Part shown: positions 18,008-27,214 of the stretch, piece after piece
Layout: the number at the start of each line of letters is the position of its first letter
Position numbering within the stretch: position 1 is the stretch's first letter
Origin: Acetobacter sicerae
GTDB taxonomy: Bacteria; Pseudomonadota; Alphaproteobacteria; Acetobacterales; Acetobacteraceae
DNA length: 64,000 bases
Reading direction: 5' to 3'
Assembly: GCF_011516765.1 (NCBI RefSeq)
Contig: NZ_JAAABN010000001.1
Span: 62,001-126,000 of the forward strand
Notes under the pieces: model-generated
The model's input: the letters and a program-made list of their open reading frames with translations, nothing else
The model's database searches: none
What the model was told of the DNA's origin: nothing
Program-made: the position numbers and the translations under genes

Positions 18008-18886
18008 TTAATAGCCCTTTGACTGGGATTTCACCGGAGCGAGGGACTGGCTCTGGATACCGCTACCGCTGTTGACCACAGGCGCGCTGTTATACGGGGT
18101 GAGTTGCGCGTCACCCGTGGCAGTGGTGTCTGTGGAGGAAGAACTGCTGCCGACGGTCGGATTGGCAGTGGTCGCCGCCGTGGCTGCGCTGTTGTAACGG
18201 GTCAGGATGGCCCGCAGCGGGTCGGCTCCAGCGTTGTTCACCCGCATGGAGATCACAATCTCGGTCGGTCCGACAATCTGGTTATAGTAGGCGCGGTTTG
18301 CGTCACTATCGACTGTCAGCTTGGCGCCACTGAGCGCGACGCCAGCAAACAGACCTTCCGACTTCTGCAGCGCCATGATGTCGGTGTTGGAACGTCCTGC
18401 GGTGCCGCTTTCAATGCCGCTGCCCATTGACGCAAAGGAAGCCGCCGCATTGGCGCCGAACTGGAACTGACTATCAAGCAGCGCCTGCAGTCCCCGGTCG
18501 CTCATCACGAAGAACATCATCTCCGAGGACTGAACGCCAAACTGGAAGCCGATGGACCCTGAGCCAAACCTGTAGAAAGCCGGGTCGGACCATGAGCCGC
18601 GGGCGTCGCGGGAAAGAAGCAGACACCCACCTCCGGAACCGCCGATGCCCACCGACATGCGGAAGATGGAAGGACAGACCATCACGGCCCGTGCCTGTCC
18701 CAGATAGCGATAGACGCGATCCGTGGTTTTTGCGCCCGTGAAAATATCCTGAACCGCCAGAGTGGCCTTGTCGACCAGCGTCTGCTCGGTGCTGCTGTCG
18801 GCGGCATGACCGACGGTGGAAAGGCCAAGGATCCCCACCATCACAGTGGAAGAAAGAAAAAGCCGGGTCAGGCGGCGAGCCCGCAT
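18008..18886 (-). CDS. Exported SYLF (Ysc84-like) lipid-binding domain protein
   Basis: A 292-aa protein with a Sec signal peptide (RARRLTRLFLSSTVMVGILG, cleavage after GHA). A SYLF/Ysc84 domain follows, with the marks ARAVMVCPSIFRMSVGIGGSGG, DPAFYRFGSGSIGFQFGVQSSEMMFFVMSDRGL, and GLFAGVALSGAKLTVDSDANRAYY. SYLF domains bind membranes or phosphoinositides in eukaryotes; the bacterial role is unclear but probably periplasmic/envelope. The last about 60 residues are Ser/Thr/Ala-rich and likely disordered. AGGAGATATCCT precedes the ATG. Confidence 0.88.
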   Translation of the reverse strand: MRARRLTRLFLSSTVMVGILGLSTVGHAADSSTEQTLVDKATLAVQDIFTGAKTTDRVYRYLGQARAVMVCPSIFRMSVGIGGSGGGCLLLSRDARGSWSDPAFYRFGSGSIGFQFGVQSSEMMFFVMSDRGLQALLDSQFQFGANAAASFASMGSGIESGTAGRSNTDIMALQKSEGLFAGVALSGAKLTVDSDANRAYYNQIVGPTEIVISMRVNNAGADPLRAILTRYNSAATAATTANPTVGSSSSSTDTTATGDAQLTPYNSAPVVNSGSGIQSQSLAPVKSQSKGY

Positions 18887-18999
18887 AGGATATCTCCTGT
18901 CACGAGGACGGTGGCGAACAGAATCGCCGGAATATATGGCTCAAGCATGGCGAAGGATGCGACCCCATGCAATTTGCCGGGTGCGCAACGCTCTTATCT

Positions 19000-19941
19000 C
19001 TATCTGAGAGGAAGAGGAACACCGTTCACGGTCAGGATTCCGCCTTCCCAGTTCGTGTCCCATGTATTGCTGTCACCACTCTTGTGGCTGACAATCCGGG
19101 CCAGCACCAGAGCGGCGGCAATCTTTGTCTGGGAATCCTGTTGCGCCTTCTGGATGAGGGTGCCGATGTCCCTGATTTCCAGATGGCCGCTTGCCGAAGC
19201 GCTCTCATGTTCACCGGTCAGGGTGGCGCGTCCGTTGCCGGAAAGTTCGACCGTATCCCGTTTGGCTGACAGGGACTGAATGGTGACATGCACGGCGGGA
19301 AGCTGGGTGGACTTGCCGGCCGTGGCGGCCATCAGGCTGGCCAGTTCATTGGTGGGGAGAGAGAAGGACGCCTGTGCGGAGGACGGGATCAGGGAGGTTG
19401 CGGAGGTGCCGCTGGTGGCGACGCCACTGAAAGTCAGGGCGGCTGTGGCGTTGCTTCCCGTGCCGCTGATGGCCAGTCCGGCGCCGGCCATGGACACATG
19501 CAGGGCGCCCCGTTTCACCGTGGCGGAAGTCCACGCCAGCTTGAGCGCATGGCCCGCGGCGAGGCTGGCCTGAGCCACCTTGCCCTCGGTCTCCAGCCAT
19601 TGTGAGCAGGCGGCATTGTGATGGCCTGTCAGGGCTGCCAGCAGCAACACGGAAGAGGCGTCCGCCACATCGCCTGCGGAGCCGGTCGTGCCTGTCAGAG
19701 TCTGGCCTGCGGCGGTCAGTGTGCCGCTATCACCCGGAAACGTCACTGTAATGTGACTGAAGGCGGCATGATCTTCACCACTGCCCGCGTTTTCATGATG
19801 GATCGTGGCGCATCCGGCAGGAACGCTGGCGGCAAGCGCTGGTGCGGCGCCCCAGAGTGCGGCGGTAAATCCAAGAGCGGAGGCCGTCATCTGCCAGAGA
19901 GAGTGGCGGCGGAGAAGGGAGTGAGTGGATAAGTGCTTCAT
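19000..19941 (-). CDS. Exported protein of unknown function (possibly DUF2125-like)
   Basis: A 313-aa protein with a clear Sec signal (hydrophobic TASALGFTAALWGAAPALA, cut near residue 38). The mature part is rich in Ala, Ser, Thr and Gly with predicted beta strands, and ends in GGILTVNGVPLPLR. Such an ending is common in beta-rich periplasmic proteins of the DUF2125/AsmA-like kind in alphaproteobacteria, but I cannot confirm the family. Two Cys (CATIHHE and CSQWLE) could form a disulfide. It is on the same strand as the SYLF gene, 113 bp apart, and may share its transcript. Confidence 0.65.
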   Translation of the reverse strand: MKHLSTHSLLRRHSLWQMTASALGFTAALWGAAPALAASVPAGCATIHHENAGSGEDHAAFSHITVTFPGDSGTLTAAGQTLTGTTGSAGDVADASSVLLLAALTGHHNAACSQWLETEGKVAQASLAAGHALKLAWTSATVKRGALHVSMAGAGLAISGTGSNATAALTFSGVATSGTSATSLIPSSAQASFSLPTNELASLMAATAGKSTQLPAVHVTIQSLSAKRDTVELSGNGRATLTGEHESASASGHLEIRDIGTLIQKAQQDSQTKIAAALVLARIVSHKSGDSNTWDTNWEGGILTVNGVPLPLR

Positions 19942-20038
19942 GTGATCTTAAAAGTGGCGCAAGTGATCCGTATGCGCAATCTGTGCCTGCGCTGTAACAC
20001 CTGAATCTTTCTATCTTTTCACATTGGAAGACCATCCG

Positions 20039-21016
20039 ATGCCGTTCAAGCTGGATCCCTTTCTTGTCAGCCTGCTGGCGACGCTCGGCATTGCGACCGT
20101 CGCTCCCGCCCAAGGAGCCGCCGTTCCCTTCTTCAAGGATCTGGCGATCGCGCTGATTGCGTTGATGTTCTTCCTTCAGGGCGCAAGGCTCTCCCGCACG
20201 GCGGTCCTCAGCGGTCTGACGGCCTGGAAACTGCATCTCACGATTCTTGCCTGCACGTTTGTCCTGTTTCCGGTGCTGGGTCTCACGCTTCATGCGCTTG
20301 CTCCGGGCCTGCTGCATCCTGATGTGTGGACCGGCGTGCTGTTTCTGTGCTGCCTGCCTTCCACCGTGCAGTCCTCGATCGCCTTCACTTCCATCGGCAA
20401 GGGCAATGTTCCCGCCGCAGTCTGTTCGGCGACGGCTTCCAATATTCTCGGCATATTCATAACGCCGCTGCTGGTCGGGCTTATTCTCGCCAAGGAAGGT
20501 TCAAAATCAGGGGGGGCGCTGGACATCGTGTTTCAGCTGTTGCTGCCGTTCATACTCGGTCAGCTGCTTCAGCCGTGGATCGGCGACTGGGCGCGGCGGC
20601 ACAAGAAGCTGCTCTCCTTCTCGGATCGCGGCTCAATTCTCGTGGTGGTCTATTCGGCGTTCAGTGAGGCTATCGTGCAGGGGCTCTGGCATACCCTGCC
20701 GCTTTCGCAGCTTGGCCTGATCGCGCTTGTGGACAGCGTTCTGCTGGCTTTTGTGCTGATCTTCACGATGGTCGGGAGCCGTCTGCTTGGGTATCCCCGC
20801 GCTGATGAGGTTGCGATCGTATTCTGCGGCTCCAAGAAGACACTGGCGTCCGGCGTGCCGATGGCGAATGTCCTGTTTCCCGCCTCAAGCGTTGGCCTCG
20901 TGGTGCTGCCGCTGATGCTGTACCATCAGATTCAGCTTTTCGTCTGCGCCATACTGGCCCAACGCTTTGCCCGCGAGGCGCAGAGCGAAGAGGATGCCGG
21001 TCTTCAGGCCCGCTGA
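20039..21016 (+). CDS. Bile acid:sodium symporter-family (SBF-like, YfeH-type) transporter
   Basis: A 325-aa inner-membrane protein with about ten hydrophobic helices, no signal peptide, and the family marks LMFFLQGARLS, CCLPSTVQSSIAFTSIGKGNVPAAVCSATASNILGIFITPLL, and VFCGSKKTLASGVPMANVLF. These resemble the bacterial SBF-like (PF13593) group rather than the classical bile acid importer, so the substrate is unknown. ATG 20039 is preferred to TTG 20024 because GGAAG is correctly placed before it. Its 3' end overlaps the convergent DsbA-family gene by 13 nt. Confidence 0.87.
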   Translation: MPFKLDPFLVSLLATLGIATVAPAQGAAVPFFKDLAIALIALMFFLQGARLSRTAVLSGLTAWKLHLTILACTFVLFPVLGLTLHALAPGLLHPDVWTGVLFLCCLPSTVQSSIAFTSIGKGNVPAAVCSATASNILGIFITPLLVGLILAKEGSKSGGALDIVFQLLLPFILGQLLQPWIGDWARRHKKLLSFSDRGSILVVVYSAFSEAIVQGLWHTLPLSQLGLIALVDSVLLAFVLIFTMVGSRLLGYPRADEVAIVFCGSKKTLASGVPMANVLFPASSVGLVVLPLMLYHQIQLFVCAILAQRFAREAQSEEDAGLQAR

Positions 21017-21720
21017 GAGAACGACGACATGCGTGGAGCGCCGAATCGGAGATCTTCGTGGCGGCCGCTGACCCACATCGCTGCATCCATGAGTCTGTTC
21101 AGGGCAGGGGCGTCATGGACGCCTGTCAGGGCGAGGCCTTCGATAATAAAGGATGGCACGCCGTTGATACCCGCTTTCTGGGCCTGAATCTGTCCGGCGG
21201 TCACCGTGCCGACAAGGGTCTGGCCGCTGAGAAAATGAAGCGCCAGATCATGATCGAAGCCCTGACGCGATGCGATTTCCGCCAGCACACCCGGATTGCC
21301 GATGTCATCGCCGTTCTGGAAAAAGGCTTCGAAAATGGCGAGAACGAGTGAGTTGCAGTCACCCCGGGCGGAGGCCCATTCGATCAGGCGGTGCGCATTC
21401 ATCGTGTTGGGAACATGATGAATGCGATCGAAGTGAATGGAGCAGTCGAATTCATGCGCCTGCATTTCGATCAGACGTAAAAGCCGGTCCGCCCGTTCCC
21501 TGCTGCCGTGTCGGGATTCCAGATAGTCGTTAAAGTCTATTCCATCGTTCTGCGGCGTCGGATTAAGTAGAAAAGGTCGCCATATGTAGTGTGTTTCAAT
21601 GTCCAGACGCTGCCTGAAAACACCGATCAGCCGTCGGATGCCCATGCAGCACCAGGGGCAGACGAAATCGAAGACGATTTCGACGCTCATCCTTGGTCGT
21701 GAAGGGGCGAGCATGTTCAT
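21004..21720 (-). CDS. DsbA-family (FrnE-like) thiol oxidoreductase
   Basis: A 238-aa cytosolic thioredoxin-fold protein with an inserted helical domain. The active site appears as FDFVCPWCCMGIRRL near residue 17 (CxxC followed by an extra Cys). The C-terminal cis-Pro loop is in AGINGVPSFIIEGLALTG. These marks fit the FrnE/YwbO branch of DsbA proteins, related to 2-hydroxychromene-2-carboxylate isomerases, usually tied to oxidative-stress tolerance or polyketide chemistry. There is no signal peptide. Confidence 0.88.
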   Translation of the reverse strand: MNMLAPSRPRMSVEIVFDFVCPWCCMGIRRLIGVFRQRLDIETHYIWRPFLLNPTPQNDGIDFNDYLESRHGSRERADRLLRLIEMQAHEFDCSIHFDRIHHVPNTMNAHRLIEWASARGDCNSLVLAIFEAFFQNGDDIGNPGVLAEIASRQGFDHDLALHFLSGQTLVGTVTAGQIQAQKAGINGVPSFIIEGLALTGVHDAPALNRLMDAAMWVSGRHEDLRFGAPRMSSFSQRA

Positions 21721-21848
21721 GGCGTTATCCTAGGGACAGGATCATGGACTTGCACCCTGTTTCGTAGAGCGGTTACATTTTTTGTATGAGATTTTCTGCG
21801 ATATGCAGCCGATTTTCACGTCCGGCTGCATAAGGCGCTTTAGCGGGT

Positions 21849-22670
21849 CTAACGTGTAACCGTCTCCCAACGCACGACTTTCCAGGGCACCGGCCGCGCT
21901 TCCGGCATCAGGATCACCTCCGCATGGCGGTTCATGCGGGCCATTTTTCTTGAAGCCACCGCATCCACCATAATCAGCGCTTCTTCTTCGAGGCCGGTGT
22001 CGTCCGGCTTCTGATCCGCTCCCATGGAAACGCCGGAGTGGAGCATCGCCTGTCTGACGACGGGATCATGGCTTGTCTGATCAGGAAGGTGAAGCTGTGC
22101 AAAAGAAAGATGCGGTTTGATGCGGGAAAGGATGGCGGGCGTCATACCCGGCACGGCCTGAAGATCCTCAAAGGTATGAAAAGGCTGCCCTGAAGATGTG
22201 CAGGCAGCCTGACCGGGTGTGGTTGATTCGCCTTTATAGCCGGGCATGCGCCAGGCCATGATGCTGGCGGCCAGAAAATTGGCCTGATCGCTCGAAATGC
22301 CTGAAATCGTCAGTAGTGATGACAGAAGCGTCTGACCGGCGACGTTCGGGTTGATGTGGTCGTTATCGGCATGGCTGCTGACGCTGACTGTGATCTCGCC
22401 ATCGTCCGGGCCGGAGCGCCATGCCGGACGTGGTGGAGACTGTCCTGTGCTGATCGAAAACAGCTCCGTCGTGATCGCTGCATCCGCCGTGGTCTCCATC
22501 TGTGCTTTCTGGAGTGTGGATGCCTTCAGACGGAGGCCGGACTTTCCAAGCACAAGCGCCTGAGCGCCGATCAGCGAGAGAAAGCCGAGCGTCCACAGCA
22601 CCAGCAGGAGAGCAAAGCCATCCTCGTCACTGCGGCCGGGATGGGAAGGAATAGTGCGTTTCGTCTTCAC
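21849..22670 (-). CDS. gspK: Type II secretion minor pseudopilin GspK
   Basis: A 273-aa minor pseudopilin thought to cap the T2SS pseudopilus tip with GspI and GspJ. The prepilin signal is SDEDG-FALLLVLWTLGFLSLIGAQA, cleaved after Gly by the prepilin peptidase. It lacks the Glu at mature position 5 found in other pseudopilins, which is the known hallmark of GspK. Later marks are NPNVAGQTLLSSLL and FHTFEDLQAVPGMTPAIL, the helix-hairpin-like part of the alpha domain. It is last in the minus-strand block gspL-gspM-gspK, separate from gspHIJ on the opposite strand. Confidence 0.88.
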   Translation of the reverse strand: MKTKRTIPSHPGRSDEDGFALLLVLWTLGFLSLIGAQALVLGKSGLRLKASTLQKAQMETTADAAITTELFSISTGQSPPRPAWRSGPDDGEITVSVSSHADNDHINPNVAGQTLLSSLLTISGISSDQANFLAASIMAWRMPGYKGESTTPGQAACTSSGQPFHTFEDLQAVPGMTPAILSRIKPHLSFAQLHLPDQTSHDPVVRQAMLHSGVSMGADQKPDDTGLEEEALIMVDAVASRKMARMNRHAEVILMPEARPVPWKVVRWETVTR

Positions 22671-22750
22671 GTCAGCGCTTCTATGTGGCGGCGACTGATG
22701 CAGCAGAACGGACCGCCATCATGAGGGCAGGAGCCCGTTGTCACAGACGT

Positions 22751-23404
22751 TCATGGCTGGCTCGTGGTGTCGGCCGTATTGGAACGACCGGCAGTGCTCT
22801 TTGCATCGGACCGGGAATCACGCAGGGCGAGAATGGTCAGAGAGGCGTCGATTGTCCGACCCTGAGTGGCTTCGTCGGCTGAGGATGTGCCTGCCGCCTG
22901 AACCTGAACATCATCGACCAGTAGATGGGGCGTCGTGCTGGCTGAAAGCGTGTCGAGAAGTCTGACCAGAGCGCTCCAGCTGGTGGTGAGAGAAATGCGT
23001 ACGCCAAGATGTTCGAAAGGCCCGCTATGGACGATGGGCAGGGGTTCCATGCTGGTTGGTTCGACCTGCACGCCCCGTGCGGCGTCGTGCACGATTTCCT
23101 GCAGGCGGGCGAGCGCCGTTTCACGGGAGCTTTCGGCAAGCAGCGGAGAGTCCCCGTTGGCATTGTGCGCGGCCTGTTCGTAGCGCTCCTTCAGGGCGGG
23201 AATGTTGTCTACCAGCGCCTGTGTGTGGGCGAGGATATCCCTCTGATCCGCAATGCTCGCTTCTTCCCGTGAGTGGAAGCCCAGCAGTCCGGAGACAAGA
23301 GACCATGCGATCAGGACAAACAGGAATGTAATGGCGAGCGCCAGAAGCCGTCCGGGGCGTCCTTCCGGTAAATGGGCGGGAAGATGAGAGAGATTTACTG
23401 ACAC
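22751..23404 (-). CDS. gspM: Type II secretion GspM-type (GspMb) inner-membrane protein
   Basis: A 217-aa bitopic protein with a short cytoplasmic N-terminus, one membrane helix (LLALAITFLFVLIAWSLVSGLLG, about residues 20-42), a coiled-coil stretch (ADQRDILAHTQALVDNIPALKERYEQ), and a ferredoxin-like periplasmic domain (GVRISLTTSWSALVRLLDTLS). This layout fits the GspMb variant of the assembly platform, which pairs with GspL. It starts 7 nt after the gspL stop. The last about 30 residues are Ser/Thr-rich. Confidence 0.78.
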   Translation of the reverse strand: MSVNLSHLPAHLPEGRPGRLLALAITFLFVLIAWSLVSGLLGFHSREEASIADQRDILAHTQALVDNIPALKERYEQAAHNANGDSPLLAESSRETALARLQEIVHDAARGVQVEPTSMEPLPIVHSGPFEHLGVRISLTTSWSALVRLLDTLSASTTPHLLVDDVQVQAAGTSSADEATQGRTIDASLTILALRDSRSDAKSTAGRSNTADTTSQP

Positions 23405-23411
23405 TGGCGTC

Positions 23412-24503
23412 TCAACCCGGCGCTTTGGCGTTGATGGTGAAGACGTCCATCTGCTTGTTCTCCGAGCGTGTGACCGGCCCGGAGAAGGCTGCGTCCGAGA
23501 ACGCCGCGTCGTGCTCGAGAACGCCGATCAGTCTGGTTGCCTGCGCGGACTCTCCCTCCATGGTGACGTGACGTTCATGGATATGCATGGCGGTCAGAAA
23601 AGTCCCGTCCGGCAAGGCGTCTGTCAGTGTGCCGATAATATGCAGGGGGGAGCCGATGCGATGCTCCTCACGCGCCAGAGCGGCTGGCGCCGCCGTGAAT
23701 GCTGTGATCCTCCGACGGATATCCTCGGCCTGCGTGCGTCCGTCACTCAGGGCGTTAATGGCGTGGTGCAGACGAAACAGGGTGATCTGCTGGGAGATAA
23801 ACGGTGCCGCCACAAGGATTGCGGCACAGATGGCCAGCACACGCCCGATCGGATGGCTTTTTCGGGCTGTTTTTCCCAGCGGGATGGTGAGTGGCGCGTC
23901 AGAGGTCGTGTCCATGCTGACACAGGTTGGGCTGATGCCAGCCTGACTGAGTGTGTCCAACGCGGAGGAGACAAGAAAGCGGGGGACGACCAGCAGTCTG
24001 AAAATGATCTGCTCGCCGCGTTCGACGACCGGTTTGCGCTGGACGCTCCACAGGACATCGTCCTGTCGGAATGGCGTCAGTCGGTCGAGATCGTAACCGA
24101 TGGTGCGGGCTGCGTTGCTGGCGGCGACACGCGGGAGAGGCACGTCACGCGAGAGAATGCCGCCCTGTGGCAGAACCAGTGCAATGTCCGGGCTGCGCGG
24201 CTGCGGCAGCCAGCCTGAACGGGGCGTCGGGAGTTCTTCACGGCAGGTGGCCACGTCGGCAGGATCGAGCGTTCCATCCGGACCGATCTCAAGCCGGATG
24301 GTCTTTCGGGGCTTGAGCGAGAGCGCTGCGGGAAGGATTTCCGTCATACGGTCGCGCCACCATCGGACGCACTCGTGCAACAGCCGCGAGGACGACGTCT
24401 GTCCCGTCATGAACGGCTCGGAGAAGCTGTGGTGTGGGGCGGAAGCACCTGGCGCAAGGATCCTGTTCGGGCGGCCGACGGAGAATGCGTGATGCCATAC
24501 CAT
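23412..24503 (-). CDS. gspL: Type II secretion GspL-like protein with PilN-type domain
   Basis: A 363-aa inner-membrane assembly protein. The N-terminal about 200 residues hold an actin-like (PilM/GspL) fold with IALVLPQGGILSRDVPLPRVAASNAARTIGYDLDRLTPF-type sequence, a known marker of this family. A membrane helix follows (LAICAAILVAAPFISQQITLF, around 240-260), then a coiled coil and a PilN-like ferredoxin domain (FLTAMHIHERHVTMEGESAQ). It should recruit the ATPase GspE. The start at 24503 has GGAAG nearby; ATG 24410 is an alternative. It is first in a minus-strand block with gspM and gspK. Confidence 0.8.
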   Translation of the reverse strand: MVWHHAFSVGRPNRILAPGASAPHHSFSEPFMTGQTSSSRLLHECVRWWRDRMTEILPAALSLKPRKTIRLEIGPDGTLDPADVATCREELPTPRSGWLPQPRSPDIALVLPQGGILSRDVPLPRVAASNAARTIGYDLDRLTPFRQDDVLWSVQRKPVVERGEQIIFRLLVVPRFLVSSALDTLSQAGISPTCVSMDTTSDAPLTIPLGKTARKSHPIGRVLAICAAILVAAPFISQQITLFRLHHAINALSDGRTQAEDIRRRITAFTAAPAALAREEHRIGSPLHIIGTLTDALPDGTFLTAMHIHERHVTMEGESAQATRLIGVLEHDAAFSDAAFSGPVTRSENKQMDVFTINAKAPG

Positions 24504-24631
24504 TGTCTTCCGAAAGGAGGACAGGGGCGGAGTGTTATAGATTTATGACACGTTAACGGGCGGTCTGGTTTTCATACTCCTGTCTCATGTAATCAGATTT
24601 CCTGACGCAGCCTGTTTTCGGGGTGCGCCGT

Positions 24632-25426
24632 TTATTGCGCTGTCAACGTCAGCCGCGCCAGCCATATGGCGGCTGCCAGACAGGGGCCGAAAGGAATCAT
24701 GACCGTCATGCTGAAGCGTCGTGCGCGAAGAGTGGTTGCAAGCGCAATCACGATGCCGAACGCGGACGCCATCACCACCACGATCGGCAGGGCGGCCAGA
24801 CCAACCCACGCACCGCCTGCCGCCAGCAGTTTCACGTCTCCGCCGCCCAGTCCTGAACGTCCACGAAGGGCGCGGTATCCGTACGCCACCAGCGCGAACA
24901 GGCCCCAGCCACAGGCGGCGGCGAGCGTGCGGTCCAGCAGACTGTCTGCGCCGCCATTCACAAATCCTTCCGCCAGACCGGCGAGCAACAGCGGCAATGT
25001 CAGGATATCCGGCAGCCTCATGCAGATGCGATCAATCCACGCGAGCGCCAGCAACATCCAGCCGAGCAAGCAGTCGGCCAACAGAAGCGGCAACGAGAAG
25101 TCAGCATCTGCCAGCGGAAACCCCTGCTCATGAACTGCCAGCAGGCGCGTGGCGATCACGCAGGCAGGAACGGCAAGCGCCGTGAGTTCGATCCTGAGAT
25201 GATGCGGATCAATCCGGCTGCCGCAGCTCCGGCATTTCCCTTTCTGCAACAGGTAGGACAGGACCGGGATCATCTCATGCGGCTTCAGGACCGTCTGGCA
25301 GTCCTCGCAGTGCGAACGTCCCATCGCGAAGGATTCGCCGCGTGGGATACGCCGCACAAGCACGCCCAGAAAACTGCCGATAAAAGGCGCGATGGCAAAA
25401 GGGACGACGGGAGCGAGGGACATCAT
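24632..25426 (-). CDS. gspO: Prepilin peptidase / N-methyltransferase (GspO)
   Basis: A 264-aa polytopic aspartic protease that cleaves and N-methylates pseudopilins. Near the N-terminus, SFLGVLVRRIPRGESF is followed by two Cys pairs (CEDC and CRSC) of the methyltransferase zinc site. The catalytic Asp are in LAWIDRICMRLPD and the signature GLGGGDVKLLAAGGAWVGL. The frame runs open upstream to 25831, but that part lies antisense to gspE; ATG 25426 gives the family's usual length and start, though no good ribosome site is seen. It is divergent from gspE across a spacer of about 95 bp. Confidence 0.9.
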   Translation of the reverse strand: MMSLAPVVPFAIAPFIGSFLGVLVRRIPRGESFAMGRSHCEDCQTVLKPHEMIPVLSYLLQKGKCRSCGSRIDPHHLRIELTALAVPACVIATRLLAVHEQGFPLADADFSLPLLLADCLLGWMLLALAWIDRICMRLPDILTLPLLLAGLAEGFVNGGADSLLDRTLAAACGWGLFALVAYGYRALRGRSGLGGGDVKLLAAGGAWVGLAALPIVVVMASAFGIVIALATTLRARRFSMTVMIPFGPCLAAAIWLARLTLTAQ

Positions 25427-25522
25427 GGTGGCGCGACAGTGGCGAATTGCCCCCGGTTGAGCAACTCGTTTTGGACAGGCCGATGATGGGTGTCCTCCTG
25501 TCTGACACATCGAGGCGTCATC

Positions 25523-27214
25523 ATGCAGGCTGAAGCGATGGATCTGGAAACAGCCCTTCTCGATCGGGGAGTCTGTGATGCCCGCGCTCTTGAGCGCTCT
25601 CGCATGGTTTCCGAGGAAACCGGACAGTCGCTGGCGCAGGTGCTGCTCCAGCTTGGCCTTGTCAGTGAAACCGATCTGTCGCGCACCTACGCCACCATGC
25701 TTGGCACGGAGGTGCTGGATACGGCGCGTATGGGCGCTATCGTCGAACCCGTGATGCCGCACCAGTTGGGGGGGCGGTTTTTGCGACAGGCCCGGGCTGT
25801 TCCGCTTTCCTGCGAGGGCAGAACCCTGCATCTGGTCATGGCGGACCCGCTGGATTCCTTCACCGCCGGGGCTGCCGCTCTGGCGACCGGGTGTCAGGTG
25901 GTGCGGGAAGTAGCGCGGTCAGCGGATATCGAAGCGACTCTCAATCGTCTCTATCCGGAAGGCGAAGAGGACGGAGAGGGCGACGGCGAACCTCTGGCTG
26001 ATGAGGGGGAGGCCGCCGAGGACGATACAGACCGTCTGAAGGATCTCGCCAGTGAAGCGCCGATCATTCGTCTGGTGAACCAGATCATCTTCCGGGCCGT
26101 GGAGACCAGAGCGTCCGACATCCACATCGAGCCGTTCGAGGACCGTCTGCTGGTCCGTTACCGTTATGACGGCGTGCTGCATGAGGTGGATAGCCAGAGC
26201 CCGCGTCTGACGGCGGCGCTCATTTCCCGTATCAAGATCATGGCGCGGCTCGATATTGCGGAGCGTCGTCTGCCGCAGGACGGCCGTATCAAGCTGGCGG
26301 TGCGCGGGCATGAAGTGGATTTCCGTGTCTCGACGGTGCCGTCGCTGCATGGCGAAATTGCTGTGCTACGTGTGCTCGATCGCACGACCGTCAGCTTCGA
26401 TTACAATCGCCTTGGCCTTGCTCCCGAAATTATCTCGTCTTTTCGCGAGGCGCTGGAAACACCGAATGGCATCGTTCTGGTGACGGGGCCGACCGGTTCG
26501 GGAAAGACCACGACGCTTTATACAGGTCTGGCCGGCCTCAATTCCTCCGAACGCAATGTGATGACGGTGGAAGACCCGATCGAGTACCAGCTCGCGGGGA
26601 TCAATCAGCTTCAGATCCGGCCGTCCATCGGGCTGACCTTCGCCAGTTTCCTGCGCGCCATTCTGCGACAGGACCCGGATGTCATCATGGTCGGTGAAAT
26701 CCGGGATATCGAGACAGCGCAGATCGCCGTGCAGGCGGCCCTGACCGGTCATCTGGTGCTTTCGACGCTGCATACGAACTCCGCCGCCGCCGCCGTCACC
26801 CGACTGCGGGACATGGGGCTGGAGGACTATCTTCTGACCGCCGTTCTGCGCGGGATTCTGGCCCAACGGCTCGTACGGCGGCTCTGTCAGGAGTGTCGCC
26901 GTCCGGAGGACGTGTCTCCGGAACTGGCGGCGCGATTGGGGCTGGATCAGCAGACGCGACATACCTTGTGGCATCCGGTCGGCTGCGCGCATTGCCGCCA
27001 GACGGGCTACAAGGGACGAAGCGCTGTCGCGGAATTCCTTCAGCCTTCGCGTGAGGTGACACGTCTGATTCTCTCCGGTGCGGATCATTCGGAAATCGAG
27101 CGTGCTGCTGTGGCGGAGGGCATGAAGACCATGTTCCATGCCGGTTTGCAGGCCGCCCTGAAGGGTGAGACGTCGCTTGAAGAAATCAGCCGTATCGTCG
27201 GGCATGACGAATGA
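25523..27214 (+). CDS. gspE: Type II secretion ATPase GspE
   Basis: A 563-aa cytoplasmic hexameric ATPase powering pseudopilus assembly. An N-terminal T2SSE_N domain (about 15-150) is followed by an acidic linker (EGEEDGEGDGEPLADEGEA). The core contains SDIHIEPFEDRLLVRYRYDG, Walker A GPTGSGKTTTLYTGL, the Asp box, Walker B DPDVIMVGEIRD and a His box. A C4 zinc site is formed by CQEC and CAHC near the C-terminus. ATG 25523 has GAGG 8 nt upstream and is preferred to an in-frame start at 25490. It is first in the plus-strand operon E-F-H-I-J, with an ATGA overlap into gspF. Confidence 0.95.
   Translation: MQAEAMDLETALLDRGVCDARALERSRMVSEETGQSLAQVLLQLGLVSETDLSRTYATMLGTEVLDTARMGAIVEPVMPHQLGGRFLRQARAVPLSCEGRTLHLVMADPLDSFTAGAAALATGCQVVREVARSADIEATLNRLYPEGEEDGEGDGEPLADEGEAAEDDTDRLKDLASEAPIIRLVNQIIFRAVETRASDIHIEPFEDRLLVRYRYDGVLHEVDSQSPRLTAALISRIKIMARLDIAERRLPQDGRIKLAVRGHEVDFRVSTVPSLHGEIAVLRVLDRTTVSFDYNRLGLAPEIISSFREALETPNGIVLVTGPTGSGKTTTLYTGLAGLNSSERNVMTVEDPIEYQLAGINQLQIRPSIGLTFASFLRAILRQDPDVIMVGEIRDIETAQIAVQAALTGHLVLSTLHTNSAAAAVTRLRDMGLEDYLLTAVLRGILAQRLVRRLCQECRRPEDVSPELAARLGLDQQTRHTLWHPVGCAHCRQTGYKGRSAVAEFLQPSREVTRLILSGADHSEIERAAVAEGMKTMFHAGLQAALKGETSLEEISRIVGHDE

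Noticed and set aside
24632..25831. 399-codon version of the prepilin peptidase starting at 25831
   Set aside because: The first 135 residues are antisense to gspE and unlike any prepilin peptidase; the family-like start is at 25426.
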